Origin: Ptiloglossa arizonensis
Lineage: Eukaryota; Arthropoda; Insecta; Hymenoptera; Colletidae
Direction of reading: 5' to 3'
NCBI RefSeq assembly: GCF_051014685.1
Contig: NW_027479029.1
Coordinates: 1 to 64,000, forward strand
Length of the DNA stretch: 64,000 nucleotides
Each line of letters opens with the position of its first letter. The first letter of the stretch is position 1. The position numbers and the translations under genes were made by a program. Positions 13,563 to 26,694 of this stretch are shown one piece after another. Below the pieces are notes generated by a model. The model saw only the letters and a list, made by a program, of their open reading frames with translations. It was not told where the DNA came from and did no database searches.

Positions 13563-14512
13563 AGCTTCAAACTCCCATATCTCGCGAACGGATTGACCTA
13601 ACCCAGAAATTCCTGTTGCATCTGAAAGTAGAAACTCGCCCGATTACAACGGTATGTGTATTTTTTCCCTAGGCCATTCTGGTTAAGCGTTTGGAGCAGC
13701 AGAAGTGCGAAAAATTTGTTGTCTTCTCAACCATTTCTTAGCTTCAAACTCCCGTATCTCGCGAACGGATTGATGTAATCCAAAATTTCCTATTGCATCT
13801 GAAAGTAGAAACTCGCTCGATTACAGCGGTATGTGTATTTTCTCCCTAGGGCATTCTGGTTAAGCGTTTGGAGCAGCAGAATTGCGAAAAATTTTTTGCC
13901 TTCTCAACCATTTCTTGGCTTCAAAGTCTCATATCTCGCGAACGGATTGACTTATCCCAAAAATTCCTATTGCATCTGAAAGTAGAAACTCGCCCGATTA
14001 CAACGGTGTGTGTATTTTTTCCCTAGGCCATTCTGGTTAAGCGTTTGGAGCAGCAGAATTGCGAAAAATTTTTTGCCTTCTCTACCATTTCTTGGCTTCA
14101 AACTCCCATATCTCGCGAACGGATTGACCTAACCCAAAAATTCCTATTGCATCTGAAAGTAGAAACTCGCCCGATTACAAGGGTATGTGTATTTTTTCCC
14201 TAGGCCATTCTGGTTAAGCGTTTGGAGCAGCAGAATTGCGAAAAATTTTTTGCTTTCTCAAGCATTTCTTGGCTTCAAACTCCCATATCTCGCGAACGGA
14301 TTGACCTAACCCAAAAATTCCTATTGCACCTGAAAGTAGAAACTCGCCCGATAACAACGGTATGTGTATTTTTTCCCTAGGCCATTCTGGTTAAGCGTTT
14401 GGAGCAGCAGAATTGCGAAAAATTTTTTGCCCTCTCTACCATTTCTTGGCTTCAAACTCCCATATCTCGCGAACGGATTGACCTAACCCAAAAATTCCTA
14501 TTGTATCTGAAA
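13563..14512 (+). repeat. HOR remnant leading into the 5-monomer block
   Basis: Starts as a copy of 11792 onward, including CTCGCTCGATT with the ACAGCGG substitution and one complete CENP-B-box match at 13750. It then follows the order seen at about 8770-9200 (CTTCTCTACC, GCTTTCTCAAGC, GATAACAACGG, CCCTCTCTACC). The last monomer before 14513 resembles the fifth position of the following 5-monomer HOR, which suggests that block was amplified from this arrangement. Confidence 0.75.
13750..13766 (-). other. CENP-B-box-like motif, complete match
   Basis: Ten monomers after the previous match, because intervening HOR monomers were deleted. Last complete match before the 5-monomer block. Confidence 0.6.
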
Positions 14513-17500
14513 GTAGAAACTCGCCCGATTACAAGGGTATGTGTATTTTTTCCCTAGGCCATTCTGGTTAAGCGTTTGGAGCAGCAGAATTGCGAAAAAT
14601 TTTTTTGCTTTCTCAAGCATTTCTTGGCTTCAAACTCCCATATCTCGCGAACGGATTGACCTAACCCAAAAATTCCTATTACACCTGAAAGTAGAAACTC
14701 GCCCGATTACAACGGTATGTGTATTTTTTCCCTAGGCCATTCTGGTTAAGCGTTTGGAGCAGCAGAATTGCGAAAAATTTTTTGCCTTCTCAACCATTTC
14801 TTGGCTTCAAAGTCCCATATCTCGCGAACGGATTGACCTAACCCAAAAATTCCTATTGCATCTGAAAGTAGAAACTCGCCCGATTACAACGGTATGTGTA
14901 TTTTTTTCCTAGGCCATTCTGGTTAAGCGTTTGGAGCAGCAGAAGTGCGAAAAATTTGTTGTCTTCTCAACCATTTCTTAGCTTCAAACTCCCATATCTC
15001 GCGAACGGATTGACGTAACCCAAAATTTCCTATTTCATCTGAAAGTAGAAACTCGCCCGATTACAACGGTATGTGTATTTTTTCCCTAGGCCATTCTGGT
15101 TAAGCGTTTGGAGCAGCAGAATTGCGAAAAATTTTTTGCCTTCTCAACCATTTCTTGGCTTCAAAGTCTCATATCTCGCGAACGGATTGACTTATCCCAA
15201 AAATTCCTATTGCATCTGAAAGTAGAAACTCGCCCGATTACAACGGTTTGTGTATTTTTTCCCTAGGCCATTCTGGTTAAGCGTTTGGAGCAGCAGAATT
15301 GCGAAAAATTTTTTGCCCTCTCTACCATTTCTTGGCTTCAAACTCCCATATCTCGCGAACGGATTGACCTAACCCAAAAATTCCTATTGTATCTGAAAGT
15401 AGAAACTCGCCCGATTACAAGGGTATGTGTATTTTTTCCCTAGGCCATTCTGGTTAAGCGTTTGGAGCAGCAGAATTGCGAAAAATTTTTTTGCTTTCTC
15501 AAGCATTTCTTGGCTTCAAACTCCCATATCTCGCGAACGGATTGACCTAACCCAAAAATTCCTATTACACCTGAAAGTAGAAACTCGCCCGATTACAACG
15601 GTATGTGTATTTTTTCCCTAGGCCATTCTGGTTAAGCGTTTGGAGCAGCAGAATTGCGAAAAATTTTTTGCCTTCTCAACCATTTCTTGGCTTCAAAGTC
15701 CCATATCTCGCGAACGGATTGACCTAACCCAAAAATTCCTATTGCATCTGAAAGTAGAAACTCGCCCGATTACAACGGTATGTGTATTTTTTTCCTAGGC
15801 CATTCTGGTCAAGCGTTTGGAGCAGCAGAATTGCGAAAAATTTGTTGTCTTCTCAACCATTTCTTAGCTTCAAACTCCCATATCTCGCGAACGGATTGAC
15901 GTAACCCAAAATTTCCTATTTCATCTGAAAGTAGAAACTCGCCCGATTACAACGGTATGTGTATTTTTTCCCTAGGCCATTCTGGTTAAGCGTTTGGAGC
16001 AGCAGAATTGCGAAAAATTTTTTGCCTTCTCAACCATTTCTTGGCTTCAAAGTCTCATATCTCGCGAACGGATTGACTTATCCCAAAAATTCCTATTGCA
16101 TTTGAAAGTAGAAACTCGCCCGATTACAACGGTGTGTGTATTTTTTCCCTAGGCCATTCTGGTTAAGCGTTTGGAGCAGCAGAATTGCGAAAAATTTTTT
16201 GCCTTCTCTACCATTTCTTGGCTTCAAACTCCCATATCTCGCGAACGGATTGACCTAACCCAAAAATTCCTATTGCATCTGAAAGTAGAAACTCGCCCGA
16301 TTACAAGGGTATGTGTATTTTTTCCCTAGGCCATTCTGGTTAAGCGTTTGGAGCAGCAGAATTGCGAAAAATTTTTTTGCTTTCTCAAGCATTTCTTGGC
16401 TTCAAACTCCCATATCTCGCGAACGGATTGACCTAACCCAAAAATTCCTATTACACCTGAAAGTAGAAACTCGCCCGATTACAACGGTGTGTGTATTTTT
16501 TCCCTAGGCCATTCTGGTTAAGCGTTTGGAGCAGCAGAATTGCGAAAAATTTTTTGCCTTCTCAACCATTTCTTGGCTTCAAAGTCCCATATCTCGCGAA
16601 CGGATTGACCTAACCCAAAAATTCCTATTGCATCTGAAAGTAGAAACTCGCCCGATTACAACGGTATGTGTATTTTTTTCCTAGGCCATTCTGGTTAAGC
16701 GTTTGGAGCAGCAGAAGTGCGAAAAATTTGTTGTCTTCTCAACCATTTCTTAGCTTCAAACTCCCATATCTCGCGAACGGATTGACGTAACCCAAAATTT
16801 CCTATTTCATCTGAAAGTAGAAACTCGCCCGATTACAACGGTATGTGTATTTTTTCCCTAGGCCATTCTGGTTAACCGTTTGGAGCAGCAGAATTGCGAA
16901 CAATTTTTTGCCTTCTCAACTATTTCTTGGCTTCAAAGTCTCATATCTCGCGAACGGATTGACTTATCCCAAAAATTCCTATTGCATCTGAAAGTAGAAA
17001 CTCGCCCGATTACAACGGTGTGTGTATTTTTTCCCTAGGCCATTCTGGTTAAGCGTTTGGAGCAGCAGAATTGCGAAAAATTTTTTGCCCTCTCTACCAT
17101 TTCTTGGCTTCAAACTCCCATATCTCGCGAACGGATTGACCTAACCCAAAAATTCCTATTGTATCTGAAAGTAGAAACTCGCCCGATTACAAGGGTATGT
17201 GTATTTTTTCCCTAGGCCATTCTGGTTAAGCGTTTGGAGCAGCAGAAATGCGAAAAATTTTTTTGCTTTCTCAAGCATTTCTTGGCTTCAAACTCCCATA
17301 TCTCGCGAACGGATTGACCTAACCCAAAAATTCCTATTACACCTGAAAGTAGAAACTCGCCCGATTACAACGGTATGTGTATTTTTTCCCTAGGCCATTC
17401 TGGTTAAGCGTTTGGAGCAGCAGAATTGCGAAAAATTTTTTGCCTTCTCAACCATTTCTTGGCTTCAAAGTCCCATATCTCGCGAACGGATTGACCTAAC

Positions 17501-19828
17501 CCAAAAATTCCTATTGCATCTGAAAGTAGAAACTCGCCCGATTACAACGGTATTTGTATTTTTTTCCTAGGCCATTCTGGTTAAGCGTTTGGAGCAGCAG
17601 AAGTGCGAAAAATTTGTTGTCTTCTCAACCATTTCTTAGCTTCAAACTCCCATATCTCGCGAACGGATTGACGTAACCCAAAATTTCCTATTTCATCTGA
17701 AAGTAGAAACTCGCCCGATTACAACCGTATGTGTATTTTTTCCCTAGGCCATTCTGGTTAAGCGTTTGGAGCAGCAGAATTGCGAAAAATTTTTTGCTTT
17801 CTCAAGCATTTCTTGGCTTCAAACTCCCATATCTCGCGAACGGATTGACGTAACCCAAAAATTCCTATTGCACCTGAAAGTAGAAACTCGCCCGATTACA
17901 ACGGTATGTGTATTTTTTCCCTAGGCTATTCTGGTTAAGCGTTTGGAGCAGCAGAATTGCGAAAAATTTTTTCCCCTCTCTACCATTTCTTGGCTTCAAA
18001 CTCCCATATCTCGCGAACGGATTGACCTAACCCAAAAATTCCTATTGTATCTGAAAGTAGAAACTCGCCCGATTACAAGGGTATGTGTATTTTTTCCCTA
18101 GGCCATTCTGGTTAAGCGTTTGGAGCAGCAGAATTGCGAAAAATTTTTTTGCTTTCTCAAGCATTTCTTGGCTTCAAACTCCGATATCTCGCGAACGGAT
18201 TGACCTAACCCAAAAATTCCTATTACACCTGAAAGTAGAAACTCGCCCGATTACAACGGTATGTGTATTTTTTCCCTAGGCCGTTCTGGTTAAGCGTTTG
18301 GAGCAGCAGAATTGCGAAAAATTTTTTGCCTTCTCAACCATTTCTTGGCTTCAAAGTCCCATATCTCGCGAACGGATTGACCTAACCCAAAAATTCCTAT
18401 TGCATCTGAAAGTAGAAACTCGCCCGATTACAACGGTATGTGTATTTTTTTCCTAGGCCATTCTGGTTAAGCGTTTGGAGCAGCAGAAGTGCGAAAAATT
18501 TGTTGTCTTCTCAACCATTCCTTAGCTTCAAACTCCCATATCTCGCGAACGGATTGACGTAACCCAAAATTTCCTATTTCATCTGAAAGTAGAAACTCGC
18601 CCGATTACAACGGTATGTGTATTTTTTCCCTAGGCCATTCTGGTTAAGCGTTTGGAGCAGCAGAATTGCGAAAAATTTTTTGCCTTCTCAACCATTTCTT
18701 GGCTTCAAAGTCTCATATCTCGCGAACGGATTGACTTATCCCAAAAATTCCTATTGCATCTGAAAGTAGAAACTCGCCCGATTACAACGGTGTGTGTATT
18801 TTTTCCCTAGGCCATTCTGGTTAAGCGTTTGGAGCAGCAGAATTGCGAAAAATTTTTTGCCTTCTCTACCATTTCTTGGCTTCAAACTCCCATATCTCGC
18901 GAACGGATTGACCTAACCCAAAAATTCCTATTGTATCTGAAAGTAGAAACTCGCCCGATTACAAGGGTATGTGTATTTTTTCCCTAGGCCATTCTGGTTA
19001 AGCGTTTGGAGCAGCAGAATTGCGAAAAAATTTTTTGCTTTCTCAAGCATTTCTTGGCTTCAAACTCCCATATCTCGCGAACGGATTGACCTAACCCAAA
19101 AATTCCTATTACACCTGAAAGTAGAAACTCGCCCGATTACAACGGTATGTGTATTTTTTCCCTAGGCCATTCTGGTTAAGCGTTTGGAGCAGCAGAATTG
19201 CGAAAAATTTTTTGCCTTCTCAACCATTTCTTGGCTTCAAAGTCCCATATCTCGCGAACGGATTGACCTAACCCAAAAATTCCTATTGCATCTGAAAGTA
19301 GAAACTCGCCCGATTAGAACGGTATGTGTATTTTTTTCCTAGGCCATTCTGGTTAAGCGTTTGGAGCAGCAGAAGTGCGAAAAATTTGTTGTCTCCTCAA
19401 CCATTTCTTAGCTTCAAACTCCCATATCTCGCGAACGGATTGACGTAACCCAAAATTTCCTATTTCATCTGAAAGTAGAAACTCGCCCGATTACAACGGT
19501 ATGTGTATTTTTTCCCTAGGCCATTCTGGTTAAGCGTTTGGAGCAGCAGAATTGCGAAAAATTTTTTGCCTTCTCTACCATTTCTTGGCTTCAAAGTCTC
19601 ATATCTCGCGAACGGATTGACTTATCCCAAAAATTCCTATTGCATCTGAAAGTAGAAACTCGCCCGATTACAACGGTGTGTGTATTTTTTCCCTAGGCCA
19701 TTCTGGTTAAGCGTTTGGAGCAGCAGAATTGCGAAAAATTTTTTGCCTTCTCTACCATTTCTTGGCTTCAAACTCCCATATCTCGCGAACGGATTGACCT
19801 AACCCAAAAATTCCTATTGCATCTGAAA
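14513..19828 (+). repeat. 5-monomer HOR, six tandem copies of 886 bp
   Basis: Units start at 14513, 15399, 16285, 17171, 18057 and 18943, exactly 886 bp apart (4 x 177 + 178). Monomer order is: (1) 178-bp monomer with GCTTTCTCAAGC and CTATTACACC; (2) CTTCTCAACC with AAAGTCCC; (3) T7 run before CCTAGG, usually AGAAGTGCG, with GTTGTC, GACGTAACCC and CTATTTCATC; (4) AAAGTCTC with GACTTATCCC; (5) CCCTCTCTACC or CTTCTCTACC. Copies differ by scattered substitutions, for example AGAAATGCG in unit 4 and A6T6 instead of A5T7 in unit 6. No complete CENP-B-box match occurs here. Confidence 0.93.
17703..18056 (+). repeat. Replaced monomer pair in unit 4 of the 5-monomer HOR
   Basis: Positions 4 and 5 of this unit are not the expected AAAGTCTC/GACTTATCCC and GTGTGTG types. 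They read GCTTTCTCAAGC...GCACC followed by GGCTATTCTGG...CCCTCTCTACC...TGTATC, a pair found together elsewhere just before 178-bp monomers (for example before 6900 and 12742). Unit length is unchanged at 886 bp. Gene conversion or a double in-register exchange would explain this. Confidence 0.82.
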
Positions 19829-20127
19829 GTAGAAACTCGCCCGATTACAAGGGTATGTGTATTTTTTCCCTAGGCCATTCTGGTTAAGCGTTTGGAGCAG
19901 CAGAATTGCGAAAAATTTTTTGCTTTCTCAAGCATTTCTTGGCTTCAAACTCCCATATCTCGCGAACGGATTGACCTTACCCAAAAATTCCTATTGCACC
20001 TGAAAGTAGAAACTCGCCCGATAACAACGGTATGTGTATTTTTTCCCTAGGCCATTCTGGTTAAGCGTTTGGAGCAGCAGAATTGCGAAAAATTTTTTGC
20101 CTTCTCAACCATTTCTTGGCTTCAAAG
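19829..20127 (+). repeat. Satellite segment after the 5-monomer block
   Basis: Under two monomers, carrying GCTTTCTCAAGC with GCACC and then GATAACAACGG. The 5-monomer period stops at 19828 because the next monomer is the 177-bp relative of the 178-bp monomer. From 20128 the sequence belongs to the large duplicated segment described next. Confidence 0.75.
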
Positions 20128-23100
20128 TCCCATATCTCGCGAACGGATTGACCTAACCCAAAAATTCCTATTGCATCTGAAAGTAGAAACTCGCCCGATT
20201 ACAACGGTGTGTGTATTTTTTCCCTAGGCCATTCTGATTAAGCGTTTGGAGCAGCAGAAGTGCGAAAAATTTGTTTTCTTCTCAACCATTTCTTAGCTTC
20301 AAACTCCCATATCTCGCGAACGGATTGACGTAATCCAAAATTTCCTATTGCATCTGAAAGTAGAAACTCGCCCGATTTCAACGGTATGTGTATTTTTTCC
20401 CTAGGGCATTCTGGTTAAGCGTTTGGAGCAGCAGAATTGCGAAAAATTTTTTGCCTTCTCTACCATTTCTTGGTTTCAAACTCCCATATCTCGCGAACGG
20501 ATTGACCTAACCCAAAAATTCCTATTGCATCTGAAAGTAGAAACTCGCCCGATTACAAGGGTATGTGTATTTTTTCCCTAGGCCATTCTGGTTAAGCGTT
20601 TGGAGCAGCAGAATTGCGAAAAATTTTTTGCTTTCTCAAGCATTTCTTGGCTTCAAACTCCCATATCTCGCGAACGGATTGACCTAACCCAAAAATTCCT
20701 ATTGCACCTGAAAGTAGAAACTCGCCCGATTACAACGGTATGTGTATTTTTTCCCTAGGCTATTCTGGTTAAGCGTTTGGAGCAGCAGAATTGCGAAAAA
20801 TTTTTTGCCCTCTCTACCATTTCTTGGCTTCAAACTCCCATATCTCGCGAACGGATTGACCTAACCCAAAAATTCCTATTGTATCTGAAAGTAGAAACTC
20901 GCCCGATTACAAGGGTATGTGTATTTTTTCCCTAGGCCATTCTGGTTAAGCGTTTGGAGCAGCAAATTGCGAAAAATTTTTTTGCTTTCTCAAGCATTTC
21001 TTGGCTTCAAACTCCCATATCTCGCGAACGGATTGACCTAACCCAAAAATTCCTATTACACCTGAAAGTAGAAACTCGCCCGATTACAACGGTATGTGTA
21101 TTTTTTCCCTAGGCCATTCTGGTTAAGCGTTTGGAGCAGCAGAATTGCGAAAAATTTTTTGCCTTCTCAACCATTTCTTGGCTTCAAAGTCCCATATCTC
21201 GCGAACGGATTGACCTAACCCAAAAATTCCTATTGCATCTGAAAGTAGAAACTCGCCCGATTACAACGGTATGTGTATTTTTTTCCTAGGCCATTCTGGT
21301 TAAGCGTTTGGAGCAGCAGAAGTGCGAAAAATTTTTTGCCTTCTCAACCATTTCTTAGCTTCAAACTCCCATATCTCGCGAACGGATTGACCTAACCCAA
21401 AAATTCCTGTTGCATCTGAAAGTAGAAACTCGCCCGATTACAACGGTGTGTGTATTTTTTCCCTAGGCCATTCTGGTTAAGCGTTTGGAGCAGCAGAATT
21501 GCGAAAAATTTTTTGCCTTCTCTACCATTTCTTGGCTTCAAACTCCCATATCTCGCGAACGGATTGACCTAACCCAAAAATTCCTATTGCACCTGAAAGT
21601 AGAAACTCGCCCGATTACAACGGTATGTGTATTTTTCCCCTAGGCCATTCTGGTTAAGCGTTTGGAGCAGCAGAATTGCGAAAAATTTTTTGCCTTCTCA
21701 ACCATTTCTTGGCTTCAAAGTCCCATATCTCGCGAACGGATTGACCTAACCCAAAAATTCCTATTGCATCTGAAAGTAGAAACTCGCCCGATTACAAGGG
21801 TATGTGTATTTTTTCCCTAGGCCATTCTGGTTAAGCGTTTGGAGCAGCAGAATTGCGAAAAATTTTTTGCTTTCTCAAGCATTTCTTGGCTTCAAACTCC
21901 CATATCTTGCGAACGGATTGACCTAACCCAAAAGTTCCTATTGCATCTGAAAGTAGAAACTCGCCCGATTTACAACGGTACGTGTATTTTTCCCTTAGGC
22001 CATTCTGGTTAAGCGTTTGGAGCAGCAGAATTGCGAAAAATTTTTTGCCTTCTCAACCATTTCTTGGCTTCAAAGTCCCATATCTCGCGAACGGATTGAC
22101 CTAACCCAAAAATTCCTATTGCATCTGAAAGTAGAAACTCGCCCGATTACAACGGTATGTGTATTTTTTCCCTAGGCCATTCTGGTTAAGCGTTTGGAGC
22201 AGCAGAATTGCGAAAAATTTTTTGCTTTCTCAAGCATTTCTTGGCTTCAAACTCCCATATCTCGCGAACGGATTGACCTAACCCAAAAATTCCTATTGCA
22301 CCTGAAAGTAGAAACTCGCCCGATTACAAAGGTATGTGTATTTTTTCCCTAGGCTATTCTGGTTAAGCGTTTGGAGCAGCAGAATTGCGAAAAATTTTTT
22401 GCCCTCTCTACCATTTCTTGGCTTCAAACTCCCATATCTCGCGAACGGATTGACCTAACCCAAAAATTCCTATTGTATCTGAAAGTAGAAACTCGCCCGA
22501 TTACAAGGGTATGTGTATTTTTTCCCTAGGCCATTCTGGTTAAGCGTTTGGAGCAGCAGAATTGCGAAAAATTTTTTTGCTTTCTCAAGCATTTCTTGGC
22601 TTCAAACTCCCATATCTCGCGAACGGATTGACCTAACCCAAAAATTCCTATTACACCTGAAAGTAGAAACTCGCCCGATTACAACGGTATGTGTATTTTT
22701 TCCCTAGGCCATTCTGGTTAAGCGTTTGGAGCAGCAGAATTGCGAAAAATTTTTTGCCTTCTCAACCATTTCTTGGCTTCAAAGTCCCATATCTCGCGAA
22801 CGGATTGACCTAACCCAAAAATTCCTATTGCATCTGAAAGTAGAAACTCGCCCGATTACAACGGTATGTGTATTTTTTTCCTAGGCCATTCTGGTTAAGC
22901 GTTTGGAGCAGCAGAAGTGCGAAAAATTTTTTGCCTTCTCAACCATTTCTTAGCTTCAAACTCCCATATCTCGCGAACGGATTGACCTAACCCAAAAATT
23001 CCTGTTGCATCTGAAAGTAGAAACTCGCCCGATTACAACGGTGTGTGTATTTTTTCCCTAGGCCATTCTGGTTAAGCGTTTGGAGCAGCAGAATTGCGAA

Positions 23101-24598
23101 AAATTTTTTGCCTTCTCTACCATTTCTTGGCTTCAAACTCCCATATCTCGCGAACGGATTGACCTAACCCAAAAATTCCCATTGCATCTGAAAGTAGAAA
23201 CTCGCCCGATTACAACGGTATGTGTATTTTTTCCCTAGGCCATTCTGGTTAAGCGTTTGGAGCAGCAGAAGTGCGAAAAATTTGTTGTCTTCTCAACCAT
23301 TTCTTAGCTTCAAACTCCCGTATCTCGCGAACGGATTGATGTAATCCAAAATTTCCTATTGCATCTGAAAGTAGAAACTCGCCCGATTACAACGGTATGT
23401 GTATTTTCTCCCTAGGGCATTCTGGTTAAGCGTTTGGAGCAGCAGAATTGCGAAAAATTTTTTGCCTTCTCAACCATTTCTTGGCTTCAAAGTCTCATAT
23501 CTCGCGAACGGATTGACTTATCCCAAAAATTCCTATTGCATCTGAAAGTAGAAACTCGCCCGATTACAACGGTGTGTGTATTTTTTCCCTAGGCCATTCT
23601 GGTTAAGCGTTTGGAGCAGCAGAATTGCGAAAAATTTTTTGCCTTCTCTACCATTTCTTGGCTTCAAACTCCCATATCTCGCGAACGGATTACCTAACCC
23701 AAAAATTCCTATTGCATCTGAAAGTAGAAACTCGCCCGATTACAAGGGTATGTGTATTTTTTCCCTAGGCCATTCTGGTTAAGCGTTTGGAGCAGCAGAA
23801 TTGCGAAAAATTTTTTGCTTTCTCAAGCATTTCTTGGCTTCAAACTCCCATATCTCGCGAACGGATTGACCTAACCCAAAAATTCCTATTGCACCTGAAA
23901 GTAGAAACTCGCCCGATAACAACGGTATGTGTATTCTTTCCCTAGGCCATTCTGGTTAAGCGTTTGGAGCAGCAGAATTGCGAAAAATTTTTTGCCTTCT
24001 CAACCATTTCTTGGCTTCAAAGTCCCATATCTCGCGAACGGATTGACCTAACCCAAAAATTCCTATTACATCTGAAAGTAGAAACTCGCCCGATTACAAC
24101 GGTATGTGTATTTTTTCCCTAGGCCATTCTGATTAAGCGTTTGGAGCAGCAGAAGTGCGAAAAATTTGTTGTCTTCTCAACCATTTCTTAGCTTCAAACT
24201 CCCATATCTCGCGAACTGATTGACGTAATCCAAAATTTCCTATTGCATCTGAAAGTAGAAACTCGCCCCATTTCAACGGTATGTGTATTTTTTCCCTAGG
24301 GCATTCTGGTTAAGCGTTTGGAGCAGCAGAATTGCGAAAAATTTTTTGCCTTCTCTACCATTTCTTGGTTTCAAACTCCCATATCTCGCGAACGGATTGA
24401 CCTAACCCAAAAATTCCTATTGCATCTGAAAGTAGAATCTCGCCCGATTACAAGGGTATGTGTATTTTTTCCCTAGGCCATTCTGGTTAAGCGTTTGGAG
24501 CAGCAGAATTGCGAAAAATTTTTTGCTTTCTCAAGCATTTCTTGGCTTCAAACTCCCATATCTCGCGAACGGATTGACCTAACCCAAAAATTCCTATT
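20128..24598 (+). repeat. 4.47-kb HOR segment, copy 1
   Basis: Recurs at 29509-33979 at an offset of 9381 (53 x 177). Copy 1 has a one-base deletion in AGCAAATTGC near 20964 and a one-base insertion in CGATTTACAACGG near 21970, so the offset is 9382 between them and 9381 outside. Shared markers include TTTTTCCCCTAGG (21631/31013), CGGTACGTG with CCCTTAGG, a GA deletion in GGATTACC (monomer starts 23548/32929), GTATTCTTTCCC and AGAATCTCGCC (24434/33815). One complete CENP-B-box match is inside. Confidence 0.87.
23316..23332 (-). other. CENP-B-box-like motif, complete match
   Basis: First complete match after a gap of about 9.5 kb that spans the 5-monomer HOR. Confidence 0.6.
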
Positions 24599-26677
24599 GC
24601 ACCTGAAAGTAGAAACTCGCCCGATTACAACGGTATGTGTATTTTTTCCCTAGGCTATTCTGGTTAAGCGTTTGGAGCAGCAGAATTGCGAAAAATTTTT
24701 TGCCCTCTCTACCATTTCTTGGCTTCAAACTCCCATATCTCGCGAACGGATTGACCTAACCCAAAAATTCCTATTGTATCTGAAAGTAGAAACTCGCCCG
24801 ATTACAAGGGTATGTGTATTTTTTCCATAGGCCATTCTGGTTAAGCGTTTGGAGCAGCAGAATTGCGAAAAATTTTTTGCTTTCTCAAGCATTTCTTGGC
24901 TTCAAACTCCCATATCTCGCGAACGGATTGACCTAACCCAAAAATTCCTATTGCACCTGAAAGTAGAAACTCGCCCGATTACAACGGTATGTGTATTTTT
25001 TCCCTAGGCTATTCTGGTTAAGCGTTTGGAGCAGCAGAATTGCGAAAAATTTTTTGCTTTCTCAAGCATTTCTTGGCTTCAAACTCCCATATCTCGCGAA
25101 CGGATTGACCTAACCCAAAAATTCCTATTGCATCTGAAAGTAGAAACTCGCCCGATTACAACGGTGTGTGTATTTTTTCCCTAGGCCATTCTGATTAAGC
25201 GTTTGGAGCAGCAGAAGTGCGAAAACTTTGTTTTCTTCTCAACCATTTCTTAGCTTCAAACTCCCATATCTCGCGAACGGATTGACGTAATCCAAAATTT
25301 CCTATTGCATCTGAAAGTAGAAACTCGCCCGATTTCAACGGTATGTGTATTTTTTCCCTAGGGCATTCTGGTTAAGCGTTTGGAGCAGCAGAATTGCGAA
25401 AAATTTTTTGCCTTCTCTACCATTTCTTGGTTTCAAACTCCCATATCTCGCGAACGGATTGACCTAACCCAAAAATTCCTATTGCATCTGAAAGTAGAAA
25501 CTCGCCCGATTACAAGGGTATGTGTATTTTTTCCCTAGGCCATTCTGGTTAAGCGTTTGGAGCAGCAGAATTGCGAAAAATTTTTTGCTTTCTCAAGCAT
25601 TTCTTGGCTTCAAACTCCCATATCTCGCGAACGGATTGACCTAACCCAAAAATTCCTATTGCACCTGAAAGTAGAAACTCGCCCGATTACAACGGTATGT
25701 GTATTTTTTCCCTAGGCTATTCTGGTTAAGCGTTTGGAGCAGCAGAATTGCGAAAAATTTTTTGCCCTCTCTACCATTTCTTGGCTTCAAACTCCCATAT
25801 CTCGCGAACGGATTGACCTAACCCAAAAATTCCTATTGCATCTGAAAGTAGAAACTCGCCCGATTACAAGGGTATGTGTATTTTTTCCCTAGGCCATTCT
25901 GGTTAAGCGTTTGGAGCAGCAGAATTGCGAAAAATTTTTTGCTTTCTCAAGCATTTCTTGGCTTCAAACTCCCATATCTCGCGAACGGATTGACCTAACC
26001 CAAAAATTCCTATTGCACCTGAAAGTAGAAACTCGCCCGATTACAACGGTATGTGTATTTTTTCCCTAGGCTATTCTGGTTAAGCGTTTGGAGCAGCAGA
26101 ATTGCGAAAAATTTTTTGCCCTCTCTACCATTTCTTGGCTTCAAACTCCCATATCTCGCGAACGGATTGACCTAACCCAAAAATTCCTATTGTATCTGAA
26201 AGTAGAAACTCGCCCGATTACAAGGGTATGTGTATTTTTTTCCTAGGCCATTCTGGTTAAGCGTTTGGAGCAGCAGAATTGCGAAAAATTTTTTGCCTTC
26301 TCAACCATTTCTTAGCTTCAAACTCCCATATCTCGCGAACGGATTGACCTAACCCAAAAATTCCTGTTGCATCTGAAAGTAGAAACTCGCCCGATTACAA
26401 CGGTGTGTGTATTTTTTCCCTAGGCCATTCTGGTTAAGCGTTTGGAGCAGCAGAATTGCGAAAAATTTTTTGCCTTCTCTACCATTTCTTGGCTTCAAAC
26501 TCCCATATCTCGCGAACGGATTGACCTAACCCAAAAATTCCTATTGCATCTGAAAGTAGAAACTCGCCCGATTACAACGGTATGTGTATTTTTTCCCTAG
26601 GCCATTCTGGTTAAGCGTTTGGAGCAGCAGAAGTGCGAAAAATTTGTTGTCTTCTCAACCATTTCTTAGCTTCAAAC

Positions 26678-26694
26678 TCCCGTATCTCGCGAAC
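26678..26694 (-). other. CENP-B-box-like motif, complete match
   Basis: Upstream member of the local 6-monomer repeat. The following monomer starts with ACAAGGG rather than the usual TTTTCTCCCTAGGG type. Confidence 0.6.
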
